Shown: in pieces, positions 54,135-64,000 of the stretch | Position numbering within the stretch: position 1 is the stretch's first letter | Layout of the letters: every line of letters begins with the position of its first letter | Assembly (NCBI GenBank): GCA_032768795.1 | Contig: CP136490.1 | Location: 1,116,001 to 1,180,000 of the forward strand | From: Tremella fuciformis | Taxonomy: Eukaryota; Basidiomycota; Tremellomycetes; Tremellales; Tremellaceae | Direction: 5' to 3' | Length of the DNA: 64,000 bases | Program-made: the position numbers and the translations under genes | Notes under the pieces: model-generated | Databases searched by the model: none | What the model was told of the DNA's origin: nothing | The model's input: only the letters and a program-made list of their open reading frames with translations

Positions 54135-54906
54135 TGTCAGACCTGTACCCGGTGACCTGTATTAGATCCAACTAAAGCTCACCTAAATCAATCTATCGGT
54201 TCAAGCTGCTAACTATTAACGACTATTCGTAACAGATAGTAACGAACAAGAGTAGAGTGGAACCAAGCTGGGTGAGGAGCGATCAAGACTCACTTCACTT
54301 ATCTATCTCTTGTCACTGGTACGGTCGATTCTCTAAGTAGACGTTCTATCTAGAGGACTAGTTAACTAGATCGCTGAGGAACTTCCTCTGCGATCTTCCT
54401 TCTTAAGTATCTGCTGACTCTCGCCCGCTCTCACTCTGATCCTTCTAGCATCGTCCTTCGTGGATCGTTCCATCGTTCTCCTAGTCGCTTCTACTCGTTC
54501 CCAATACTCTCTAGTATTCTCTCGTCGTCTCTCTTCTCTTCTATCGTCTTCTCTCCGCGCTGGCTTGCATCTAATCTCCTTGCGTGCCCGTCGTCGTCCT
54601 TATCGTCCTCGGTCTCCGCCCCGTGGCCCTGACTGTGAGATAACTCTATCCTCCGTTATCGTGGACCTGACTCTTGTCCTTGCGTGCGTTCCTATCTCAA
54701 CTCGGCCGATGGAAGGCTGAGACGTATCCTTCTATCGTTCTCCAGGTTGTTCCAGCGCTTTCAAGAGCAAGTCGTAGTTATTCGTGACTAATAGTGACGG
54801 TTCTATCGTACTCACGTTCTTCGGTTCGTAGGATCCTTTGGATGTTTCCGTCGGAAGTTGCCTCGTGGTAGTCTCGTGGTCAGGATGCCGTGTCGGTTTC
54901 CTGACA
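54135..54906 (-). repeat. Solo Gypsy-A LTR, inverted (772 bp)
   Basis: Reverse complement of the array LTRs over the full 772 bp, with no body attached. The right flank CTGAT (54907-54911) pairs with the ATCAG end of the inverted segment, giving the original 5-bp duplication. Confidence 0.94.
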
Positions 54907-55604
54907 CTGATGAAGAAGTCGAATTGTCAGACAACGAGCTCGACAGACCTGATCCGATTGGCATGTCGCGTGACGGAACTTTCGATAAGCTCTTGGAGGC
55001 AGCTAAGGGGGACTTCAATGGTCATGAGCTCACCAGCTACCAGGAAGTAGGCATTCGAGAGGACATAGACAAGCTCGTCAGTAGCCTATATCAAATATTT
55101 GTCCACTTAGACTATCTTCCACATCGCGACAGCGACCCTCAGGATCTCATCATCCCTCATCGATACGACGAGAAGGTATTGAGAGAGTGCGTGCTGAGCA
55201 AGTACTCTCAGAACGAACGACCTGGAATCGAGTCTGCCGTGGTCCTCGTGCCTCCCCAAGACACTGCGCTGACCGGAACGAGCGAACGGAATCCGTTTCA
55301 GCGCGCCAAAGAGCTGTACAGATACTTCAGAACGACCATGAGGGCTAGTGCCTTCCCGCAAGCGCCGGATCCTGCCGAAAGTACTGCATGGTCCATTTTC
55401 TCTCAAAGGATCATCTACACCCGTAGCATCGAACAAGGCAGGCAATTGGGCGTCTGGTGGGCCTCAGTCGATCCAGAAACGGGAATGGACCGATACGAAT
55501 TCCGGATTGGTCCATCATCAGGGCGAATGGTGCCGGTTGACCCTGATGACAAAAGCGTTATGCTGAGATCGTGGATCCTACGATTCCGCGAAGAGGTCGG
55601 GTGA
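54885..55604 (+). CDS. P4: orphan-family gene cut off from its own start, now fused to LTR sequence
   Basis: The native gene began at 53253 on the present minus strand and continued at 54912; joined in the original order the frame is 247 codons. Now the frame runs back into the LTR, where an ATG at 54885 would give an LTR-derived start of eight residues (MPCRFPDT). The protein has an acidic start (DEEVELSDNELDRPD), VLRECVLSKY (the counterpart of SVSACFLAKY in P1), GIESAVVLV (GIEGI element) and QRIIYTRSIEQGRQLGVWW (the counterpart of YERLVYDEPSVQLCW). It is the most divergent member. Function unknown. Whether it is still expressed depends on a promoter within or across the LTR. Confidence 0.55.
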   Translation: MPCRFPDTDEEVELSDNELDRPDPIGMSRDGTFDKLLEAAKGDFNGHELTSYQEVGIREDIDKLVSSLYQIFVHLDYLPHRDSDPQDLIIPHRYDEKVLRECVLSKYSQNERPGIESAVVLVPPQDTALTGTSERNPFQRAKELYRYFRTTMRASAFPQAPDPAESTAWSIFSQRIIYTRSIEQGRQLGVWWASVDPETGMDRYEFRIGPSSGRMVPVDPDDKSVMLRSWILRFREEVG

Positions 55605-55743
55605 TATTTGTGTGCATGCCATATGCCACTCCGCCACATTGCCACATTGAAGAGTGAGGCTTCCCTTCGTTTCGCCAGCGGTTTTGATGATGCATCTCTC
55701 TGCATATGACACGAGAGCATTTCACGAGCGTAGATACGAGACG

Positions 55744-57342
55744 ATGTGGGGTCGCGCAACTCGCCGCCTGACTCGTCATGTCTCACCCATCGCGGGACCG
55801 TCTCGCTTGCCTCATGTCCTCCCCGCCACTGTAGTCTTTGCAGGACACGGAGTGCTCCTGCGGCCTGCCCGACAAGCTCGATTAGCTTCGAGTCAGCCTC
55901 AACAGCAGCCCCAGCCCGGCGCCGGCCCCTTGTCATCACCGAAAGGCAAGCCGAAGGCACCTGCTCATAAGCCTCCCAGACGGCGACTCGAAGCGGCCTC
56001 GCAACCTCTGCGAAATGCGCCTTCGTCCAGCCGAGGACCGGTCCTACAGTGTATTGCGCACACGACGGCTGAGCGATACGACCTCCCATCACTTGGCATG
56101 GTGCTGCGTGATTTAGGCGTCAAGTGGGACGAGGTGCCCGAAGGCGATAGGGATCAGGCCATTGTCATCGGCCCATGGAAGGGTCGAGGCGGAGCGGAGC
56201 GGATCATCTCGGGAAAGGACGTGAGGGGTATACCGACAGGAGCAGAGGAGGAGGACAGCGGGGTCTATGACGATCCGAACGACTTTGGATTCCAGTACGG
56301 CGAGCGGGGCGAGATCTGGATCTTCTCCAACGGCAGCTTCGTCACCTGGGGCCTGACCGAGGAGGAGGGACGGGCATTCCTGTGGGAGGTCATCCGGCGC
56401 CGAGGGAGCCGTGTCGAGGTGGAAGTCGAGCGGCTCAAGGACAAGGCGCACGAGGTGGAAGAGGTCGACTTTGTCGTTGACCCAGCTGCGACCACGCACA
56501 TCCTCGGCAACCTCATCCTCCTCGGGCGTCCGCCGGAGCTATCTACCTTCCCACCGTCGCCCTCTCTCGCTTCGCTCCTGACCCGCTATACGCTATCTTT
56601 CTCCCTCTCTCGCTCATCGGCGCTATCGGTACTTGAGCAGAGACTCGACAGTCATATCGCCTCGGTCTCGAAGATCCCGGCTGAGCTCGAGAGAATGGGC
56701 GTGCAGCCCATGAAACGCCGGGAAGTGATACGGAAGATGGGCGAGCTCATGAGCTTGCGGATGGCCGTCAATACCCGTGGAGGCGGTCTGGACGAGACGC
56801 CCGACTTTTACTGGTCCGAGCCAGAACTGGAAGGTCCGCCTTGCGTGTTGGTCAGGTGAATGCAGACAAGCTAACAATCAGCCTACTTTGATTCGATAGC
56901 GTCCGAATTCGAGATTAAAGAACGGGTAGACACCCTCAACCAGAAGATCGACTATGCGCAGGAGATCCAGTCAAACCTCCGCGCGCTGCTCACCGAAGCC
57001 TCGGGACACCGCATGGAGTTGATCATCATAGCCCTCATCGCCGTCGAGGTTGTGATCGTCAGTCGAGGCCTTCGACTGCGGAACCAGCTGATCTTTCAGG
57101 TATTGATTCGTGAGGGTCATGAGCTGCTAGACAACATTGTCTATCCTATCCTGAATCGCATAAGAGATCTGCCCAACTTGCTGAAAGCCGCCTCAGATGT
57201 GTCTCTCACAAGGGCTCAAGCAGGGCCGGTCGACGAGTCCATTGAAAGTTCGAAGCCAATAGAGAGCGGTATAGGCGGCGGACTGGGAAGCCTCGGTACA
57301 ATGTCACAGACAGTGGTCGTTGACGAGGGAAGAATCGTGTAA
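55744..57342 (+). CDS. MRX10: Mitochondrial DUF155 protein, MRX10/RMND1 family, 516 aa
   Basis: Two exons, 55744..56833 and 56882..57342, joined through a 48-nt intron with a GCTAAC branch site; the donor GTCCGC is non-standard but keeps the family sequence EPELE-AYFDSIASEFEIKERV. The start at 55744 gives an Arg-rich, acid-poor N-terminus (MWGRATRRLTRHVSPIAG) fitting mitochondrial import. The DUF155 core includes FSNGSFVTWGLTEEEGRAFL, ILGNLILLG, LEQRLDSHI and MGELMSLRM. A late hydrophobic helix (MELIIIALIAVEVVIV) anchors it in the inner membrane. Human RMND1 and yeast MRX10 support mitochondrial translation. Upstream in-frame ATG codons at 55687 and 55690 are alternatives. Confidence 0.8.
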
Positions 57343-57538
57343 ATAGATTAGAGAGGCCAACATCTGTAGCACCATCCTGTTGCCAAAACATGCACCACTG
57401 AGACGTCTCTGAGAACTTTGCACAATGCTGCATATGGAGTCTCTATACAAGGGTATTCGACCAAACTCGTACGATATATCTGATGCGGAAATTTCGATGC
57501 GGGGCAAGGCATTGCCAGCCTGAAGGGCAAGTGCAACC

Positions 57539-59967
57539 TCACCACTCGAATTTTTTCTTCGTCGCACCACCGACGGGAACAGCAACGACCTTGCCGCCCT
57601 TCTTGGCGTAGCCGACACCGTCAAGCCAGGGCCAGACGGCGGTCCGCTTGTCCTCGAATGTTTCGATAGCTTCGCGGTGCTGAAGAGTGAGACCAATGTC
57701 GTCGAGGCCATTGATGAGGCAGTGTCGTCGGAAAGCGTCGATCTTGAAAGGAATCTTCTCGCCACTTGGGCGAACAACACACTCGTTCTCCAGGTCGACG
57801 GCAATCTCCTTGCCTTCCGACGCGTCGGCATAGATGGCCTCAAGCGCTTCCTGGGGCAGCTCAAGAGGAAGCATGCCGTTCTTGAAGCAGTTGTTCTTGA
57901 AGATGTCACCGAAAGATGGAGCCATGACACATCGGATGCCGAAGTCGTTGAGGGCCCATGGTGCGTGTTCTCGAGAAGAGCCGCAACCAAAGTTGGGTCC
58001 TGTGCACACGAGGAGAGAGGAGTGCTTGTATGGCTCTTTGTTAAGGACGAAGTCGGGGATCTCCTCTCCGGTCTTCACGTCGTAACGCAGCGGCCAGAAG
58101 AGAGCCGAGCCGAGACCAGTTCGCAGAAGAGTCTTGAGGAACTGCTTCGGAATGATCTTGTCGGTGTCAATGTTGGCCTCCCACATGGGTGCGCAGATAC
58201 CGCGAACGACGTTGAATTTGGGCAGACCGGCGGAAGCGGCAGCAGCGGCCTTGACCGGAGTCTGACCCTCTTCGGTGATCTCGGTAGGCTCCTCCGGCTT
58301 GGCAGGAACGGTGACGGGAGTGAGGTAGTCGAAGTAAGAGGTGATCTTGAGACCGGCATCGTCATTCGATGCAGAGCCCATGATCTTGCGGACATCGGCA
58401 AGGTAGCCGGTAAGAGCTGCCGCGGCGACCATGGCTGGCGACATGAGATGTGTGCGGCCTCCAGCTCCTTGCCGTCCCTCGAAGTTACGGTTGGAAGTCG
58501 ATGCACATCGTTCTTGAGGCTTGAGCTGATCCGGGTTCATGCCGAGGCACATCGAGCACCCGGCTTCTCTCCAGTCAAAGCCGGCCTTCTTGAAGATGAC
58601 ATCAAGACCCTCTGCCTCTGCTTGCTGCTTGACGAGACCAGATCCGGGAACGATCATAGCGTAAACATGATCGGCGATCTTGGACGGTCCGCCGTTCTTT
58701 TCGGAAGCCAGAATGACCCGAGCAGCGGATCGAAGATCCTCGATACGGCCGTTGGTGCAAGAGCCCATGAAGGCTTTGTCGATGCGAACCTTCTCCATGG
58801 GAGTACCGGCGGTAAGACCCATATAGTCAAGCGACCGGACGACATTTGGGCGCTGAGCTTCGGGGAAGTCTTCTGGGGCGGGAACGACGCCGGTGATCTG
58901 GACGGTGTCCTGAGGCGATGTTCCCCAAGTCACAGTGGGGATGATGTCCTCGGCCTTGATCTCGACCTCGATGTCGTATTTAGCGCCTGCATCGGATTTG
59001 AGAGTACGCCAGTAAGCCTCGGCCTTATCCCACTCCTCTCCAGGGCGAGGGCTGAGAGGGCGACCCTTGAGGTATTCAAAGGTGATCTCATCGGGGGCAA
59101 TCATACCGGCTCGAGCGCCACCCTCAATGGACATGTTGCAGATCGACATTCGGGCCTCCATGGAAAGCGCACGGATGGTAGAGCCCGCAAACTCGATAAC
59201 GCACCCGGTACCTCCGGCGGTTCCGATGACGCCGATGATGTGAAGCACAATGTCTTTGGATGAGACACCTTCGGGAAGAGTGCCCTCGACGGAGATCCTC
59301 ATGTTCTTCGATTTTGCCTGAGGTAGACATTGTGTGGCAAGCACATGCTCTACCTCCGAAGTACCGATACCGAAGGCGAGAGCACCAAAGGCACCGTGAG
59401 CTATGGCCGTTAGCCCGACCGATAAGACAGCTCCTGGCTCGCTCACTGGAAGTGTGAGAGTCTCCGCAAACGACTGTGGTACCAGGAAGAGTGAAGCCTT
59501 GTTCTGGACCGATGATGTGCACGATACCTAGACGCGTCAGGCCATACGCAGCTGGAAGAAGGAGTGCTCACCCTGTCGCTTGTCGTCCATGCCAAAGTAG
59601 GTCAGGCCGAACTCCTTGACATTGTCCTCGAGGGCAGCACATTGAGCTCTGCTATCCGGCTCGCCAATGAAGGTGGAAATAGACTTGAAGTTTTTGCGGG
59701 GTACGGTGCTACTCGTCAGCTCGTGTCGTTGCTGTAAAGGCAAGCGGTTGCTCACGGGATATTGTGGTCGACGGTGGCAAGGGTGCAGTCTGTGCGTCTT
59801 ACTCGACGTCCAGCATTTCTCAGCCCTTCAAAGGCTTGTGGGGAAGTGACCTCGTGGACGAGGTGACGATCGATGTAGAGAAGCGTGTCGCCCTCGCCCG
59901 AACGGACCACATGGTCGTCAAAGACCTTGTCGTAGAGAGTGCGGGGAGCTGAAGTCGGGGCGGGCAT
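57539..59967 (-). CDS. LEU1: 3-isopropylmalate dehydratase (leucine biosynthesis), 763 aa
   Basis: Four exons, complement of 59756..59967, 59572..59708, 59447..59527 and 57539..59400; the introns are 47, 44 and 46 nt and all phases fit. It starts [20 protein letters not shown]. The aconitase-type domain has [46 protein letters not shown] and [10 protein letters not shown], which supply the three cysteines for the 4Fe-4S cluster. The C-terminal swivel domain has [13 protein letters not shown]. It isomerises 2- to 3-isopropylmalate; fungal enzymes fuse the bacterial LeuC and LeuD parts in one chain, as here. Length agrees with the family. A long antisense ORF (57677-59263) is a codon shadow. 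Confidence 0.96.
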
Positions 59968-60528
59968 GTTGGGGTGAGTGATGGTTTTCAAGAAGCAGTC
60001 GGGTGTATGATGTGAACGCGAGATATTCCTGCTCGCTGGAGCGAGATATATGTGAAAGAAGGGGTAAGAAAGAGATGTACACGACTCGACGTTATGATGT
60101 AGAGGAAAGTGGACCAACTCTTGCGTTTTCGGGCGAATCTGGTTGGTCAGTTGGCTCATCAGACATCATGCCGGTCTCCCGACCTCGATCCTTCGCAAAT
60201 TTCGGCCGACGAAGAGCTAGGCGCCCGTGGTCAGTTACTATTAAGATTGTTGTGCGCCTAATCTGTTGTTGGGCTGTCTTAATCCAGCCCGTTCAAGAGA
60301 CGTTGCATCTGGCTATACACTCTGTATTCCAAGCCCGGCCTGTCGTTGCCATGCTGCCATACATCACATGCCTCATGCATCACTGAGCCTGGCAGTCGGT
60401 GATGCGGTCCTTTGGGCCGTCTTCGATCAATGCGGAGCCCCACGGCGGCCACGAGTCGATTGGTGCCTGTTGCAGACTGTCACCTGACAATTTTTGCGAT
60501 GAGATGAACGACCAATCAAGAGGCGAGA

Positions 60529-60538
60529 CCGGAAACGG
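60529..60538. promoter_or_regulatory. Leu3-like site CCGGAAACGG
   Basis: Fits the CCG-N4-CGG arrangement bound by yeast Leu3, 562 bp upstream of LEU1. A 10-bp match of this kind can occur by chance, and Leu3 use in this lineage is not shown. Confidence 0.3.
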
Positions 60539-60721
60539 CCCAATCACCCACTCTGGCCCAATCTCAGCCCCCCTCCACCAACCATGTTTTTCCTACCTGC
60601 GGAGCCCATTGGGTCACCGAAATACCAAAGATGCATCGCTCTTCCAATTTTAACAGTGACTCTTGTGTGAACAGCGCGACCAGACTTGACAAACGCTCGA
60701 AAATCAAAGCAGAGTGACGAA

Positions 60722-60804
60722 AGATAGCGTCCCGCGGCGCCTTATCGCCCCCTTCCGACGCCTTATCTTGGGTGATTCTCGAGGCTGCGTGGGTCAAAGA
60801 TAAG
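60722..60804. promoter_or_regulatory. Cluster of four GATA-factor sites before the ammonium transporter
   Basis: HGATAR matches AGATAG (60722), CTTATCG (60741, reverse), CTTATCT (60762, reverse) and AGATAAG (60798), all within 140 bp of the start codon at 60861. Fungal ammonium transporter genes are activated by GATA factors under nitrogen limitation, so this is a likely nitrogen-regulated promoter. Confidence 0.6.
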
Positions 60805-60860
60805 GTATTTGCGGGGCAGAGAGAAAATAGACAGGCTACCCCGAGGAGAGGCCGAGGAGG

Positions 60861-62909
60861 ATGGTCAACGTGACGTATGGCGTCCTGTACACCAACAGCG
60901 ATGGGACCATCACGCTTGACCCCCTGGGCGCGGACATTGTCAGCACCATCAATGGGACGGCGACTTGTTTGTCTCTCCTCGTCAGAGGGCTGGTACAAGC
61001 TCATGTAGCAGCTTTTGGCAGCGGAGACGTCGCATGGGTGTTGACATGCGGCGCCTTGATCATTTTCATGGTGAGTCGAGGTCATATACGGGAGTGTGTA
61101 TTGACATCAGCTTCCCGGTCTGGGTTACCTATACTCTGGGCTGGTACGGCGTAAGAATGCCCTTTCCCTCCTATTCCTATCCATAGTCTCGCTCGCCATC
61201 GTTTCCTTCCAATGGTGGTTCATCGGCTATTCTTTGGTGTTCTCAGAGACGGGTGGCTCATTCCTGGGAGATGGCAGGTGAGAGAATGTCTGTCCAAACT
61301 AGTGCATGCTGACAAGAAAGAAACGTGTTCCTCCGAAACGTCCTGGACACACCGAAAGCGGAGAGCAATGACCGCCTTCCCGAGATCGTCTTTGCCATGT
61401 ACCAACTCTGCTTCGCGGCACTGGTACCCGCCATCCTGCTCGGTGCCGCCGCAGAACGAAGTCGCGTGTTTCCAGCCATGATCTTCATCTTCTGCTGGAC
61501 GACCTTGGTCTACGACCCATTAGCACACTGGATCTGGAGCGTGCACGGGTGGGCAGCAAAGTGGGGCGTTCTCGAGTGAGTGGTGCCAGACTTCAGATGG
61601 CGAGCCGTGCTGACTCACAGCTATGCGGGCGGGGTGCCCATCGAGATCTGCTCCGGTACCGCCGGTCTCGCCTACTCGTACTTCATCGGCAAGCGCAGAG
61701 GATATGGCACGGAACAGCTCGTATTCAAGCCTTCCAACGTGTCGCAAGTTGTGCTGGGCACCATGTTCCTGTGGGTCGGCTGGCTGGGATTCAACGGCGG
61801 GTCGTGCTTTGCCGCCTCGCTCAAGGCGGCCTTTGCCGTCTTCAACACCAACCTCGCCGGCTCGACGGGCGGTATCGTATGGCTCTTTATGGATTACCGT
61901 CTGGAGCGGAAGTGGTCCGTCGTGGGATTCTGCACAGGTGCCATTGCGGGTCTCGTGGCAATCACGCCCGCGGCGGGCTTTGTCGGTACACCTGTGAGTA
62001 CTCCCCTCCCACAAATATATATGAAAGCTGACCACAGGCCGCTGCGCTGATCGGTGTTGTCTCTGCTGCCGTGTCCAACTTGTCAACCCGCGTCAAAAAC
62101 ACTATGCGAGTGGACGACCCGTGAGTTCACGCAACAGCACATCGCCGAAGCGTGGCTAAGGGCAGAATGGATATCTTCGCCGTGCACGCCCTAGCTGGTG
62201 TCGTGGGCGTGATCATGACTGGCCTGTTCGCGCAGTCGTCCGTCGCTGCAAACGACGGCTACCTGGACATACCCGGCGGGTGGCTCGACCGACACTGGGT
62301 GCAGCTAGGGAAGCAAGTCGCCTGGGCCGCCGTGGGGATCGCATGGACGTTCGTCACCACATACGCGCTCATGTTCGTCATCAACCTCATCCCCGGCTGC
62401 CGATTCCGCTCGACCGAAGAGGCCGAGATCGTCGGCATGGACGTGAGCCCTCATCTGCATCGAGTTGGAGTGATCGCTGACATGGGCAGGAGGTCGAGTT
62501 GGGCGAGTACGTCGCCGACTACGCCTTCATCGAGCGAGACCTCGAGGGCAACTACTCGCCGCCCTCGTCCGACGGGCCCGGCGCGCGCGGCAAGTCCCTC
62601 ATGGTGCCCATGCTGGACGAGCCGTCCAAAGGCCTGCACAGCGCGTCCGACATGTCCACCGGCACAGGGGTCGACAGCGTCCAGACGGCCACGCAGACGA
62701 TCATCACGCCGCGCGACGCGTCGCGCAGCCGGTCGCGGAGCCGCGCGCGCACAAAGGGCATGCCAGAGGTGACCGAGGAGGTGGAGCTGAGCGATATTGC
62801 GCGCATGCGCAGTCGGCGCCTGAGCGAGATCATGATGGAGGAAGCGGGCTTCGGCGGTCCGGGCGGGCGGGGGCGGACCATGACGATGAAGAGGGAGCAT
62901 CAGGATTGA
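60861..62909 (+). CDS. AMT: Ammonium transporter, AMT/MEP family, Mep1/3-type, 579 aa
   Basis: Eight exons: 60861..60966, 61012..61070, 61111..61277, 61321..61575, 61621..61993, 62038..62120, 62166..62442 and 62490..62909; introns are 40-47 nt and every phase fits. Membrane segments and family motifs follow in order: GDVAWVLTCGALIIFM, PGLGYLYSGLVRRKNALS, WSVHGWAAKWGVLDYAGG, GFNGGSCFAA and FAVHALAGVVG. The first of the twin pore histidines is replaced by Glu (DYAGGVPIE, residue 204) while the second is kept (His 355), as in yeast Mep1 and Mep3 and unlike the sensor Mep2. The cytosolic tail of about 140 residues is long and Arg/Ser-rich. It imports ammonium at the plasma membrane. Confidence 0.95.
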
Positions 62910-63007
62910 GCAGCATCAACATCGGCATCATGACATCGCATCGTTTCGTATCTCAGCACGTCCGTGGCATTGACAGCACATGTAATGCATCACACCGCAT
63001 ACGCATA

Positions 63008-64000
63008 TTACAGCACGCTCCTCCCGCGGCACGCGTCCCATATCGGCATCGACCGCGTAGCTGCAAAGTCAAGTCCGCGCGATTGGAGGTAATCGATGAC
63101 GGCCACGCTCGAGGTGAGGTTGTTGAACCATATCCGCTCTGGACGAGCGAACCGACTTTCAAGCATGTATGCTAGGTGCTTTTGGCTACATGTCAGCTGC
63201 CTAAATGAGTCGCAGACAGCTTGCTCACAAGAGAGGGAAGATGAGTCCGTAGTCCACAGACAGGTTGACAAACTGCTCAACGGCATGTGAGGGAGTCTGA
63301 GTGTACCCTGCAAAGAGTGCAGGACTGGGACGTCAGCTTGTACTTACACTGCCCGCAGCTACTCACTTGGCCAGCAAGCCCCTTGCCGCCATCACGCCTT
63401 GGACTCCCGTCTCTTCTCTCATCCTTCTTGCGTCGTCCAACGTCCACAGATCTCCGTTCGCGACAGTGGGCACCTCTCCCCTGACACACTCGACAGCAAA
63501 CTTGAGCGCGGGTAGATTGACAGGTTCAGTCGAAGCCTGGTGTCGAGTCCGACCGTGTACAGTGATATGCGACACGTTGGTCTGTAATGCCGTGCGAATT
63601 AGTTGGTCGGTCAATCTACGATCAGCGTCGCCTGACAAGCTGCTTGTCTCGGCTCACTTGAGATCTGGGTCGACCCGTATCTTGATGCTGACCGGGAACT
63701 CATCTCCCAAGCGAGCCTTAACCGCCCGCACCATATCTCTCACCAGCTCGGGCTTGCGCAGCAGCGCGCAGCCGATACCCTCATTGTACGCCCACTTCTG
63801 GGGACAGCCGCAGTTGATGTCGATCCCATCGACATATGGGCGGATGAGCTCGGCAGCATCTGCTAGACACTCCCCAATTGGCGAAGCGAACTGCGCGATG
63901 AGCTTGCCGCGGACAAGCTGAGACTGCTTGGTGGGCGGCTTGGACGTCGATGGCAATCTTCGCCTTGCGCTCTGGGAGCTCTCGCCATTCTTGTGCAGCG
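63008..64000 (-). CDS. DUS4: tRNA-dihydrouridine synthase, DUS4 type, 5' end outside window
   Basis: Read from the minus strand: KLIAQFASPIGECLADAAEL, then the signature DGIDINCGCPQKWA with the catalytic Cys, SIKIRVDPDL, a 40-odd-nt intron, VSHITVHGRTRHQ, VPTVANGDLWTLDDA and GVQGVMAARGLL. Two more introns (63325-63366 and 63186-63228) lead to the C-terminal exon HLAYMLESRFARPERIW with the stop at 63008. The CGCPQKWA form is typical of Dus4, the enzyme that reduces U20a/U20b in the tRNA D-loop with FMN. Exons beyond about 63950 are incomplete at the window edge. Confidence 0.88.

Larger units (their letters stand above)
59968..60860. other. Divergent promoter region, LEU1 / ammonium transporter
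   Basis: 893 bp between two divergent start codons, with no coding feature. It holds a cluster of GATA-type sites near the transporter and one Leu3-like site, listed separately. Confidence 0.6.

Noticed and set aside
57677..59263. 528-codon plus-strand ORF
   Set aside because: It lies wholly antisense to LEU1, whose exons and motifs are certain; it is a codon-bias shadow.

Overview
The window is nuclear DNA of a fungus, most likely a basidiomycete yeast of the Tremellomycetes. Genes are compact and interrupted by many short GT-AG introns (about 40-55 nt), and the recognisable housekeeping proteins (LEU1, an AMT/MEP ammonium transporter, DUS4, an MRX10/RMND1 protein, a DUF1776 protein) are of fungal type. 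The class is an inference; nothing in the window fixes the genus.

Layout. 1-8.4 kb: four ordinary genes (DUF1776 protein, two hypotheticals, an MFS transporter). 8.6-54.9 kb: an accessory block made of a tandem set of four paralogous genes of unknown family (called P1-P4 here), invaded by LTR retrotransposons. 55.7-64 kb: ordinary genes again (MRX10-like, LEU1, ammonium transporter, DUS4).

The retrotransposon block can be resolved from target-site duplications (TSDs). A solo Gypsy-B LTR (TSD TTTTG) lies at 8598-9159. P1 and P2 are intact. P3 is broken by two Copia insertions: a Copia-A element (13484-23950, TSD AAGAA) that itself carries a 404-bp TRIM-like element (TSD CTCGT) and a complete second Copia-A (18121-23119, TSD CACTG), and a Copia-B element (24108-29827, TSD ATTCA). 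Downstream lies a Gypsy-A chromovirus array LTR-body-LTR-body-LTR (29966-53202); its second body is split by a Gypsy-B chromovirus (42595-48786, TSD CAGAC). A 932-bp segment follows, then an inverted Gypsy-A solo LTR. Exchanged TSDs (CTCAA/TTGAG and ATCAG/CTGAT) show that this segment was inverted by recombination between two opposed LTRs, which cut the first 17 codons from P4.

The most unusual biology is in Gypsy-A. Each of its two bodies carries, between pol and the 3' LTR, an antisense seven-exon gene for a 367-aa cysteine-cluster protein. The gene is preceded by two perfect GTTGCTAGGCAAC (RFX X-box-like) sites. Gypsy-B has a textbook -1 frameshift signal between gag and pol. The P1-P4 family is a second candidate for an undescribed system. 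All statements come from reading the sequence; no database search was run.
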